Positions 1 to 7,378 of a stretch of 17,094 bases of DNA are shown here, piece after piece. The DNA is from CAYTOF01 sp964439435 (GTDB lineage: Bacteria > Bacillota > Clostridia > Oscillospirales > QAMX01). The translations under genes and the position numbers were made by a program. The DNA is taken from contig CAYTOF010000047.1 of the NCBI GenBank assembly GCA_964439435.1, positions 1 through 17,094 of the forward strand. Direction: 5' to 3'. How positions within the stretch are numbered: position 1 is the first letter of the stretch; each line of letters starts with the position of its first letter. The notes below the pieces were generated by a model. The model was not told where the DNA came from. It was given only the letters and a program-made list of their open reading frames with translations, and searched no databases.

Positions 1-2
1 AG

Positions 3-1877
3 AGAGTTGTAAATGAGGCGCGTCTTGGGGTGGAAAGAGGAGATCCTCAAACTCTGGGCAAAGCTCTGAACATAGCTTTTCGAGGAGGCTCGGTAATGGG
101 GCTTTCTGTGGGCGGATTTGCGATGCTGGGTATGCTCATTGTCTATCTTGTTGTGGGGATGTGGTTGCAATATGCAAATCCGGACAACCTCAAGGAAATA
201 ACAAGCATAGTGGGTTTGAAATTTGTTCTTTTTCCTCAGGTTATTGCCTGCTATTCCCTCGGCTGTTCGGCAGTGGCTGTCTTTAACCGTTTGGGCGGTG
301 GTATATATACAAAAGGCGCAGACATGGGCGCAGATCTTGTCGGAAAAACAGAACTCGGATTGCCTGAAGATGATCCGCGAAACCCCGCGGTTATAGCCGA
401 CTGTGTCGGAGACAATGTCGGAGATGTGAACGGAAACGGCTCGGATTTGTTGGAGAGCACCATTGGAGCGATTGTTGCCTCTGCTGTTTTGCCGACAGCG
501 ATCTACACCGCGGCTTTGAACACGTCAAAGCCCGTCAGCAAAGAGCTTGTCAGCCGAATGATTCAATATCCCTTTGCTTTTATCGGCATCGGTTTAATCG
601 CCTGCGTGATTGGCATACTCTATGTGTTGCTGAGAAAACCAAGCAACAAGTTGGCGCGCGAACTCAACATTTCTCTTTGGAGTTCTGCGACTATTATTGC
701 CATCAGCACTCTTGTTTTGAGTTATTTCTTTTTCAAAGATCAGAATCTTGCCGGCGTGAGTTTTAGATTTGGGTGGATTTCCCCCTGGCTCAGTGCTCTC
801 ATGGGGATTATAGCCGGTATTTTATTGGGAATCATAGCGGAAAGATATACCAGCGAAAAATATAAAGAGACACAAAAAATCGCAGAGCTTGCAAAAGAAG
901 GGCCGGCTCTGGTGATTGTGGGCGGCACAAGCTCCGGTTGGAGAAGCAGCTTGCCTGTTTGCATAACCTTGGGAGGCGCTATAATTGCGGCAAGCTATTT
1001 TTCAGGGTTCTACGGCTCGGCCATTGCTGCGGTCGGCATGCTTTCATTTGTGGTTGCCACCGTCACTGTGGACACATACGGCCCCATAGCGGACAATGCC
1101 GGAGGCATTGCCGAGATGACGCAGCTTGATGGTGAAGTGCGCGAGATAACAGACAGCCTTGACTCCCAGGGCAACACCACAGCGGCGATTGGAAAGGGCT
1201 TTGCCATTGGGTCAGGTGTGTTGGCTGCACTGGCCATGATGATTTCCTTTGCCAGCGGCGGAACTACCGGCGGAGAGCTGAATATCATAAATTATTTTAC
1301 CCTTGGAGGAGCTTTTATCGGTGTCGGCGTTATGCACTGGTTGTCCGGCATCATGCTAAATGCAGTTTGCAGCAATGCGGCGCAGATGGTGGATGAAGTC
1401 CGTAGGCAAATCAGGGAGAATCCTGCCATAATGACAAGGGAAGAAATGCCGGATTATAAGACATGTATTGACATATGCACAAAAAGTGCGATCTCAGAGA
1501 TGAAACTGCCTGTTCTTGTTTCGTTGCTGTCTCCGATTGTCGGCGGGCTGATCTTTGGGCCGATGTTTGTCGGTGGTTTTTTGATCGGTGCCATTTTGGA
1601 CAGCGCAGCGATGGCAACCTCTACCGCCAACAGCGGCGGCGCATGGGACAACGCAAAAAAACTTATCAAGAGCATGCAGGCAGAGCTTGTCGCAGAATAT
1701 GGCGAGGAGCGCTACAAGGAAATTCACGATGCAAGTGTCATTGGCGATACAGTGGGCGACGGTTACAAGGATGTCGTCGGCCCTAATCAAGACATAATGA
1801 TAAAGATGATGGCAACGGTGGCTGTGATCATGCTGCCTGTCATGAACGCCTTCAATCTGATGTCTTTTTTAATTTGA
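3..1877 (+). CDS. hppA: Membrane-bound ion-translocating pyrophosphatase, K+-dependent type, 5'-truncated by window edge
   Basis: This integral membrane enzyme hydrolyses cytoplasmic pyrophosphate and uses the energy to pump H+ and/or Na+ outwards. The frame is open to the window edge, so the GTG at 30 is not the true start; roughly 60-90 N-terminal residues are missing compared with bacterial relatives. Visible family motifs are GGGIYTKGADMGADLVGK, the acidic substrate loop EDDPRNPAVIAD followed by DNVGD, a second acidic site IADNAGGIAEM, and C-terminal GGAWDNAKK and GDTVGDGYKD. GNTTAAIGKG, with Ala where K+-independent enzymes carry Lys, indicates K+ dependence (family knowledge). The helix-6 glutamate (DLLEST) is present, which is compatible with Na+ or H+ pumping but does not decide between them. 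Many hydrophobic helices are evident. Several normally invariant spots differ: NGNGSD for the usual AGMGAD, and GYKDVVGP for PFKDTSGP. It is probably monocistronic at this end, because a terminator follows 20 bases after the stop. Confidence 0.96.
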   Translation, partial: RVVNEARLGVERGDPQTLGKALNIAFRGGSVMGLSVGGFAMLGMLIVYLVVGMWLQYANPDNLKEITSIVGLKFVLFPQVIACYSLGCSAVAVFNRLGGGIYTKGADMGADLVGKTELGLPEDDPRNPAVIADCVGDNVGDVNGNGSDLLESTIGAIVASAVLPTAIYTAALNTSKPVSKELVSRMIQYPFAFIGIGLIACVIGILYVLLRKPSNKLARELNISLWSSATIIAISTLVLSYFFFKDQNLAGVSFRFGWISPWLSALMGIIAGILLGIIAERYTSEKYKETQKIAELAKEGPALVIVGGTSSGWRSSLPVCITLGGAIIAASYFSGFYGSAIAAVGMLSFVVATVTVDTYGPIADNAGGIAEMTQLDGEVREITDSLDSQGNTTAAIGKGFAIGSGVLAALAMMISFASGGTTGGELNIINYFTLGGAFIGVGVMHWLSGIMLNAVCSNAAQMVDEVRRQIRENPAIMTREEMPDYKTCIDICTKSAISEMKLPVLVSLLSPIVGGLIFGPMFVGGFLIGAILDSAAMATSTANSGGAWDNAKKLIKSMQAELVAEYGEERYKEIHDASVIGDTVGDGYKDVVGPNQDIMIKMMATVAVIMLPVMNAFNLMSFLI

Positions 1878-1897
1878 ATATTATAAAAATCAAGATA

Positions 1898-1928
1898 GGG
1901 GCATCTACGCAAAATGCGGAGATGCCCC
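1898..1928. terminator. Bidirectional intrinsic terminator between convergent hppA and the DUF4874/4832 gene
   Basis: A perfect 9-bp stem (GGGGCATCT at 1898-1906 with AGATGCCCC at 1920-1928) continues, after one A/G mismatch, into CGCA/TGCG around an AAA loop. On the plus strand it is followed by a short T-rich stretch (ATTGTTTT). On the minus strand it is followed by TATCTTGATTTTTAT. It lies between two convergent genes and can serve both. Confidence 0.85.
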
Positions 1929-1957
1929 CATTGTTTTCGCTGCGTATTGGGTGGGAT

Positions 1958-3487
1958 TTACTCAACATGCACGATGCCCAACACATTTGCCCCATATTGT
2001 CCGTCGCTGTTTGTCCACCAAGGCGTGTCTCGGTTGGCGGTTTTGATGGCAAAAGCAGGATCTTTTCTGAGCTTTTCAGAAAAGTCGGGGAACCAGAGAG
2101 CCAGCTTGTACCATCCCGGCGCAACGGCGCTGCGCAGCTCGGTAGAAAAGCAGATTTTGTGCACTAAGGGCACAAAATCCGGATCGCCGGGTTCATAGGG
2201 TTGCCAAGTGCGTGGATCCACATCGGCTTTTCCAAGCTCGACGACGTTTTCTGAGGGGGCGATGAGTATAAACTCAACTGTTCGGGGATTGTCAAGCGCG
2301 GAAAAACCGCGGTTTATCAGGCTCAGCTCAAGTGAAAAGCTCTGCCCCTTTGTGATCTTTTCGGGAAAGCTCGCCCGCACAAGCTCTATACGGTATCCAA
2401 AGTGGTCGCGTATGTATTCAAACTGTGTCCTTGAAACCTCATTGCCGTATATGTCTGTGAAATATCCGTCAGATAAGGGCAGCTTTGCCTCTTCAACTTC
2501 GCCTTTTGTCAGGGAGGTGACCATCCATTTGTCGATGGAGTAGGGCTTGCCCTCTCTGGCGGAATGACTGTGGGCAATGCTGAAAGAGCTGTAGTGGTGG
2601 CGCCGCAGAGCCAAAATGGCTTCGAATCCGTCCACTTCGCCGCTATAATCCACCCAGAAAAGTTCCCCATCCACGGGGACATAGGCGCTTTCCTGTGTCA
2701 AAATATCGTATTCGGGGTTCCCGGGGCTGCCAAAATGCGGTTCCTCCGGCCAGGTGCCTCCGTCGGTCGGCCCTGCGAGAAAGCCGTCGTTATGCACGCC
2801 GATTCTGGCGGCGGGCATGTCTGTATGGGCGGTTTTGCTTGTCAAGGTGGGCAGCACTCCCGCTTTGCCTTTTGTCAGCGCCCATCTCTTGTAAAAGGGC
2901 ACTCTGACCTGTGTGGAGAGGTTGGTGGGGAGCACCTCGAGGATTTTTTGCACTAGGTTGGCGCAATTCGCCTTCACGGCTTCGTCGCTGCTTGTGTGAG
3001 TGTGCCACTCGCCCCAAGGACCTATAAAGCCCGCCTGCAAAACATATATCACATCGCTGTTTTCCGCTATGAGGGGAGAGAGCTGGTCCAAGTGCCTTTC
3101 AATGAGCTCGGGGGATGCATTTGGGGCCTTCTCATGCCGCATATAAGCAAACCTCAAAAGAGCTTTATACCCTCTTTTGCGCAATGCGGAGAGAGAACTC
3201 TGTATGGCGTCCAACTTGTTTTTGGAGATGTCTTTGTCTGTAAATGCATCCAGATATATGTATACTTGAGCCAAGCTCAGCCCGAAGGGCGCGAGATTTT
3301 CCGCATCGGCAATCCACCAGTCGTCTGCATAGCGGGGAAAGGTCTTTCCCTTCACAAAATCAGCCTTTATCCACTCAGGCGCGTCCGCGAGTTCTCCTGC
3401 TACTGTCTCAATTCGAAACCCCCGCTCCGGGTTGCGCAGGCCGACATACCCGCCCGGATCTGTGGGCCGAATCCCATGGTATTCCAT
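1958..3487 (-). CDS. DUF4874/DUF4832 domain protein, putative TIM-barrel glycan-active enzyme
   Basis: The 509-residue protein has no signal peptide or membrane helix, so it is predicted cytoplasmic. The N-terminal part carries the DUF4874 signature NPERGF (about residues 19-24) and a barrel-like ALRKRGYKALLRFAYMR strand-helix unit. GFIGPWGEWHTHT follows, with Glu160 in a GEW motif typical of clan-A-like barrels and a candidate catalytic acid. The DUF4832 half includes HNDGFLAGPTDGGTW. A C-terminal beta-sandwich-like region starts near residue 370 (IELVRASFPEKITKGQSFSLEL) and ends with a Trp-rich tail. The families are known mainly from sequence; glycoside hydrolase activity is inferred, not established. 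The ATG at 3487 is preceded at good spacing by AAAGGAG. The gene stands alone on the minus strand with its own promoter, faces hppA, and lies near other intracellular glycan enzymes, which supports a sugar-related role. Confidence 0.85.
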   Translation of the reverse strand: MEYHGIRPTDPGGYVGLRNPERGFRIETVAGELADAPEWIKADFVKGKTFPRYADDWWIADAENLAPFGLSLAQVYIYLDAFTDKDISKNKLDAIQSSLSALRKRGYKALLRFAYMRHEKAPNASPELIERHLDQLSPLIAENSDVIYVLQAGFIGPWGEWHTHTSSDEAVKANCANLVQKILEVLPTNLSTQVRVPFYKRWALTKGKAGVLPTLTSKTAHTDMPAARIGVHNDGFLAGPTDGGTWPEEPHFGSPGNPEYDILTQESAYVPVDGELFWVDYSGEVDGFEAILALRRHHYSSFSIAHSHSAREGKPYSIDKWMVTSLTKGEVEEAKLPLSDGYFTDIYGNEVSRTQFEYIRDHFGYRIELVRASFPEKITKGQSFSLELSLINRGFSALDNPRTVEFILIAPSENVVELGKADVDPRTWQPYEPGDPDFVPLVHKICFSTELRSAVAPGWYKLALWFPDFSEKLRKDPAFAIKTANRDTPWWTNSDGQYGANVLGIVHVE

Positions 3488-3536
3488 ATTTTGCTCCTTT
3501 GCTTGATTTGATTAATTTGCAAAAAACAGCATGATT

Positions 3537-3566
3537 ATTATACCAACGCTTTTATCTTGCTGTCAA
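3537..3566 (-). promoter_or_regulatory. Sigma-A-type promoter of the DUF4874/4832 gene
   Basis: On the minus strand an exact TTGACA (3561-3566) and an exact TATAAT (3537-3542) are separated by 18 bases. The predicted transcript starts near 3530, giving a leader of about 40 nt before the ATG at 3487. A 6-bp inverted repeat (ACAGCA at 3526-3531, TGCTGT at 3558-3563) brackets the -10 region and overlaps the -35, so it could be a repressor site. Confidence 0.75.
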
Positions 3567-3629
3567 ACATAAAGGAAATAGCGCGGTCATTGAAAGATAA
3601 AAATATTTTTTTGATTATAAAAAAACATA

Positions 3630-3658
3630 TTGACATAGGCACAAATTTTTGGTAAAGT
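3630..3658 (+). promoter_or_regulatory. Sigma-A-type promoter for the surface-protein gene pair
   Basis: TTGACA (3630-3635), a 17-base spacer, then TAAAGT (3653-3658, 4 of 6 matches to TATAAT). The leader to the ATG at 3808 would be about 140 nt. Another TTGACA at 3759-3764 lacks a convincing -10 partner. The 3488-3807 gap otherwise holds only the divergent promoter of the minus-strand gene and AT-rich sequence. Confidence 0.5.
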
Positions 3659-3807
3659 TTTCATTGTGCGGTACGTATGAAGATTAGTATACACGGAAAG
3701 ACAGATCTTTTTATAAAGTCAATCTTTTCAAATGAAATAAATTTAAACTAGCATGGATTTGACATCATGTAAAGTGGAAATAGGAGCATATAGAAAAAGG
3801 GCGGTCT

Positions 3808-4608
3808 ATGGCAAACAAAACAAATACAACACATCAGCTCAAAATAGAAGCACGCAAAAACTATGGTGGCACGTGCAAGCTGGGTGAAAATGAGGTTGTA
3901 TGCTACACACCCAAACAGATGAAGAGCCTCTATCCCGCAGGCGACTATGATGTGGTGGCGGAGCATCTGCCCAAAGGCAAAAGCGAGATTTGGGGTACGA
4001 TTGTAGCCAAAGACCAAAGCTATCCGTTGTATGAAACAGGCACGCACAGCAATCTATTGTACAGGGTAAAGGGATATGTGGCGACGGGCGAGGATATGTA
4101 TGTAGCGGTCCTTTTGAACAATGCCGCTTTTTTTGCCGCTATTTCCACGGCTGCCGTGATTGTAGTTCTGTGCGCCGTGTTGCTCGGCACAGAGCTTGGC
4201 GGACAAACTCCCCATGGAGGCACTACGGGAAAACAGCTCAACCTCGAAGAAGGCCAGGAAGACTGGGAAGGGATAAGACAAGATACCCAGAGTGGAACCG
4301 ACAAAGGGATAGCCATACCCGGATACAAGAGCATCACCATTGATGCGGATAAAACAGATGTAAAGGTCAATTTTCAAAACCCCAAGGGAAATCCGTGTTA
4401 TTTTGAAATCAGCCTGATTTTGCAAGACGGAACTGTTCTTTACAGCTCTAAGATGATAGAGCCCGGTAAAGGACTGTACAATATAACTCTCAACCAAGCC
4501 ATGAGCCCCGGGCAATACGATGCGGTCATCAAATATGAGACTTACAGCTTGGAAGGGCTGACGCCCATGAATGGCGCCGAAGTGAAAATCGTGCTTATAG
4601 CAAAATAA
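3808..4608 (+). CDS. Single-pass membrane protein with C-terminal extracellular beta-rich domain, function unknown
   Basis: The protein has 266 residues. The N-terminal third (about 1-105) is hydrophilic, lacks a signal peptide and contains Cys23 and Cys32. One strong membrane helix lies at about 106-128 (AAFFAAISTAAVIVVLCAVLLG). After a Gly/Thr/Glu-rich linker, a C-terminal domain (about 170-266) has an alternating beta pattern such as YFEISLILQDGTVLYSSKMI, then an EPGKG turn and a final KIVLIAK. With this topology the N-terminus is probably inside and the C-terminal domain outside. I recognise it as the type of uncharacterised membrane protein seen beside secreted surface proteins in Clostridia, but cannot name a function. 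The ribosome binding site is weak (AGGGCGG just before the ATG); no other in-frame ATG or GTG start exists because of a stop at 3781-3783. It is probably co-transcribed with the secreted protein 85 bp downstream. Confidence 0.75.
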   Translation: MANKTNTTHQLKIEARKNYGGTCKLGENEVVCYTPKQMKSLYPAGDYDVVAEHLPKGKSEIWGTIVAKDQSYPLYETGTHSNLLYRVKGYVATGEDMYVAVLLNNAAFFAAISTAAVIVVLCAVLLGTELGGQTPHGGTTGKQLNLEEGQEDWEGIRQDTQSGTDKGIAIPGYKSITIDADKTDVKVNFQNPKGNPCYFEISLILQDGTVLYSSKMIEPGKGLYNITLNQAMSPGQYDAVIKYETYSLEGLTPMNGAEVKIVLIAK

Positions 4609-4693
4609 GCGAATTTACTGTTTTTAGTGCCGTATTTCGTTTCAATAGACAGAAAAACTGTCTTGAAAAATAAAATTTAAGAAGGCGCGTATT

Positions 4694-5926
4694 ATGAAAA
4701 GGTCCGTAACTATCTTGATTGTGCTCACTATGGTTTTGATGTTATTTCCTACAACCATTTGGGCAGGTGCCACAGAAGTAACGGTAAGCGATGCAGAAGA
4801 ATTGAAAAGTGCTTTTGAAGAGTGGGACAATGATGAAGAAGAAAAGAACGTAAAGCTTGAAGCAGACATTGAAATTGATGAATTTGCGGAAGTAGTTATT
4901 ACAAAAACTAACGAGCAAGTTTACAAAGCACTGAGATTAGGTGCAGAAAAGAAGGTCAACCTTGATCTAAATGGCCACAAAGTACTCGGGCATCATACGG
5001 ACTCCGGCGAAGTCTGCATGATTTTGGTTGAAGGCGGAGAATTGACCATTATCAGCAATGCCGCCGGTGGCGAAATATCTCTCGAAACAGAAGATTCTAC
5101 CTCAGTGTCTTCGGTGATAAAAATTGTATCAGGATTCAAAGGGCAAATTAATGCAACCGGAAAAGTGTATATCAACGGCGCAACCGTAAAAAACAAAGGA
5201 GCATCAATTGACGCTTGTGTTATAGATTTGTATGCTGATGCTGCAGCGGGGGCACATTTATATATTACAGGCGGTGTGTTCATAAACTCCTCGCAAACGG
5301 CTACTATAAAAATGTATGTAGTATCATTTAACCCTCTAGTTGCCAAAGTCTCTATTGCAGACGGCACATTTGTAAATTATGGGGCCGGAGAGTGCATTGA
5401 AATCTGCAACAGAGGACCTGGAGATAATGTTGCTGGTATAATCACTATAGAGAGCGGTAAATTTTCTGGCGAACCGGATCCGGATTATTTCGCAGAAGAT
5501 GCCAATATTCAAACCGGTGCGGCGGCTGAAATTTCTCTCGGGCTTGATCCGGGTTATTATATGATAATCCCGATAGATATACAGCTTGGGAAAGTAAATT
5601 TCGACCAAGGAAACACCGCGATAACACAACCTTTTAGTGTAGGTATAAGTAACTTTATTGCAAATAAAGAAGATAGAATTGTGGTCAGTATCGCATCGGA
5701 CAACAAACTGCGAAACGGCAGCGGTTTCATTGAATATGAGCTTTACAAAGGCACGGGCGATAATGCTATAATATACAACAATCCAAACGCAGAATTTGCC
5801 TCTTTTTCCATAACCGACACATCAGACAAAAACGGTGAAGTTAGAGTAGACATTGCAAACCTGTCAAGTTTGCCTGCAGGTAACTATACAGGTCAGTTGA
5901 TATTCTTTTTCGGTTTTGAAGAATAG
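4694..5926 (+). CDS. Secreted beta-rich surface protein, possible adhesin or beta-helix protein
   Basis: The 410-residue protein starts with a clear Sec signal peptide (MKR, then a hydrophobic stretch to about residue 22), probably cleaved after Ala24 or Ala26. An acidic segment (about 28-60) is followed by repeated short beta strands with Asn/Gly turns (VNLDLNGHKVLG, LTIISNAAGGEI, AHLYITGGVFIN, VSIADGTFVN). This resembles a right-handed beta-helix of the kind found in pectate-lyase-like and adhesin proteins. The last 100 residues form a separate domain ending LPAGNYTGQLIFFFGFEE, a pattern seen at the end of secreted Firmicute beta-sandwich proteins. No LPXTG sorting signal, membrane anchor or S-layer domain is visible, so attachment may depend on the membrane protein encoded just upstream. 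AAGG lies 8 bases before the ATG. The gene looks more AT-rich than its neighbours by eye. An enzymatic role is not supported. Confidence 0.8.
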   Translation: MKRSVTILIVLTMVLMLFPTTIWAGATEVTVSDAEELKSAFEEWDNDEEEKNVKLEADIEIDEFAEVVITKTNEQVYKALRLGAEKKVNLDLNGHKVLGHHTDSGEVCMILVEGGELTIISNAAGGEISLETEDSTSVSSVIKIVSGFKGQINATGKVYINGATVKNKGASIDACVIDLYADAAAGAHLYITGGVFINSSQTATIKMYVVSFNPLVAKVSIADGTFVNYGAGECIEICNRGPGDNVAGIITIESGKFSGEPDPDYFAEDANIQTGAAAEISLGLDPGYYMIIPIDIQLGKVNFDQGNTAITQPFSVGISNFIANKEDRIVVSIASDNKLRNGSGFIEYELYKGTGDNAIIYNNPNAEFASFSITDTSDKNGEVRVDIANLSSLPAGNYTGQLIFFFGFEE

Positions 5927-5949
5927 ATAAAAAATACAGACAATATAGG

Positions 5950-5992
5950 AGAGGTTTTTGCAACTAAATTGAGAAATGTTGCAAAAACCTCT
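5950..5992 (+). terminator. Strong intrinsic terminator after the surface-protein pair
   Basis: A perfect 15-bp inverted repeat (AGAGGTTTTTGCAAC at 5950-5964 and GTTGCAAAAACCTCT at 5978-5992) with a 13-base loop is followed by TTTGTCTT. It separates the surface-protein unit from the glycan operon downstream. Confidence 0.9.
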
Positions 5993-6063
5993 TTTGTCTT
6001 CGAAATGACCTTTTGCACTTGACCTATTTGCGCTCTGCTTGCACCGACAACGTCGAATTTTGG

Positions 6064-6092
6064 TTGACAGTGCCGATGCATTGTGTTAGGAT
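6064..6092 (+). promoter_or_regulatory. Sigma-A-type promoter of the four-gene glycan operon
   Basis: An exact TTGACA (6064-6069), a 17-base spacer, then TAGGAT (6087-6092). The predicted start is near 6099, giving a leader of about 55 nt before the ATG at 6154. No convincing cre site or long operator palindrome was found around it. Confidence 0.75.
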
Positions 6093-6153
6093 AAGGAAAA
6101 CTTAGACATGATAGAAAGGTCAAAAGCAACGGAAAAATTATGGAGGCTGTTTT

Positions 6154-7275
6154 ATGAAAAAACTTAAATCTGAACATGGCGTGATTTGCAGGTTGTTCCA
6201 AGAACCCTTCGGATATTTCGGTTGGCCCTCTGTTGCCAAAACTGAAAATGGCACGCTTGTAGCTGCGAGCTCAGGTTTGCGGGCGCTGCATGTGTGTCCG
6301 TGGGGGAAAACCGTTTTGCATAAAAGCACTGACAACGGAAAAACATGGTCAGACTCAATCATCATCAATGACTCGCTGATTGACGATCGGGATGCGGGCA
6401 TCATCAGCCTTGGTGGCGAGAAACTGCTTGTCTCATGGTTTTCAAGCGACACGCGTATATATGAACCCAGAAAATGGAATTTGGAACTAGAGCCCTGGCA
6501 GAGCGAAATCCCTGAGATGATGTATGAAAAAATCGATTCATGGACAGACGAAGCGGTTTATGAAGTTTTAGGCTCATGGGTAAAGTTGAGCGATGACGGC
6601 GAGGAGTGGAGTGATCCGATCAGGGTACCCGTTTCGGCACCGCATGGCCCCATAATGCTTGCCGGTGGAGACCTTTTATATCTTGGCAAATCCACTCCAT
6701 CAGCCCAAAAACACCATGAGGGGCTGGGAGCGGGCAAAATCAAGTGTGCCCGGAGTGAAGACGGCGGGCAGATCTGGGAAACAGTCGGAGAAGTGCCGAT
6801 TCCCAAAGACACAGTCGGGGCAAACTTCCATGAGCCTCATGCTGTTGAGCTTCCCTCAGGGAGATTGGTGGGCATGATCAGGTATGAACACAGAGATGAG
6901 TACAACGCATACGAAAACTTTTCGATGTTCCAAACAGAGTCAAATGATGGTGGGAAAACATGGACTGAGGCGAGCTTTACCGGCGTATACGGTTCACCCC
7001 CACACCTGATCAGACATTCATCCGGAGCTTTGGCCTGCGTTTATGGATATCGCAGAACACCTTGCGGCCAAAGAGCGATGATAAGCTATGATGAAGGAAA
7101 ATCATGGGAGCATGATTTTGTTATAAGAGATGACGGACCTGATGGCGATCTCGGATATCCGGCGTCGGTCGAGTTGGATGACAGTAAAATTTTAACGGTT
7201 TACTATCAAAAATACGCAAAGAACGAATTGTGTTCGTTGCTGTACAGTATCTGGGAGCTGCCAGAAAGGAAATAA
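6154..7275 (+). CDS. BNR/Asp-box repeat sialidase-superfamily protein, cytoplasmic
   Basis: The 373-residue six-bladed beta-propeller protein has Asp boxes (SxDxGxxW or close) at residues 58-65 (STDNGKTW), 145-152 (LSDDGEEW), 201-208 (SEDGGQIW), 263-270 (SNDGGKTW) and 311-318 (SYDEGKSW). This places it in the sialidase/BNR superfamily. The N-terminal GYFGWPSVA, the ALHVCPWGK segment and DDRDAGI (about residue 75) match uncharacterised bacterial relatives annotated as sialidase family proteins. The full arginine triad of GH33 sialidases was not confidently located, so true sialidase activity is uncertain; another glycan hydrolase or lyase activity is possible. There is no signal peptide, unlike most secreted sialidases, so the substrate would be an imported oligosaccharide. 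It is the first gene of the operon, with GGAGG at 6142-6146, seven bases before the ATG. Confidence 0.85.
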   Translation: MKKLKSEHGVICRLFQEPFGYFGWPSVAKTENGTLVAASSGLRALHVCPWGKTVLHKSTDNGKTWSDSIIINDSLIDDRDAGIISLGGEKLLVSWFSSDTRIYEPRKWNLELEPWQSEIPEMMYEKIDSWTDEAVYEVLGSWVKLSDDGEEWSDPIRVPVSAPHGPIMLAGGDLLYLGKSTPSAQKHHEGLGAGKIKCARSEDGGQIWETVGEVPIPKDTVGANFHEPHAVELPSGRLVGMIRYEHRDEYNAYENFSMFQTESNDGGKTWTEASFTGVYGSPPHLIRHSSGALACVYGYRRTPCGQRAMISYDEGKSWEHDFVIRDDGPDGDLGYPASVELDDSKILTVYYQKYAKNELCSLLYSIWELPERK

Positions 7276-7378
7276 AACGCATCTTCTCCCCAATTTAAAA
7301 ACATATCTAGATGCCAAAGCTCGGCTGCTGTTTATACTTGTTTTTTGCATACAAAAATAATATAAAAAAGGTGATTTT

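Noticed and set aside
2996..3511. Long open frame (171 codons) on the plus strand opposite the DUF4874/4832 gene
   Set aside because: It is antisense to a protein with clear family motifs, has no convincing ribosome binding site and shows no recognisable domain.
4647..4663. AGACAG-AAAAA-CTGTCT hairpin between the two surface-protein genes as a terminator
   Set aside because: The stem is six base pairs and is followed by TGAAAAAT, not a T run; at most it is a weak RNA hairpin.
6013..6044. Direct repeat TTGCAC (6013-6018 and 6039-6044) upstream of the glycan operon promoter as activator sites
   Set aside because: Six-base repeats at a 26-bp distance are too weak to separate from chance, and the flanking bases differ.
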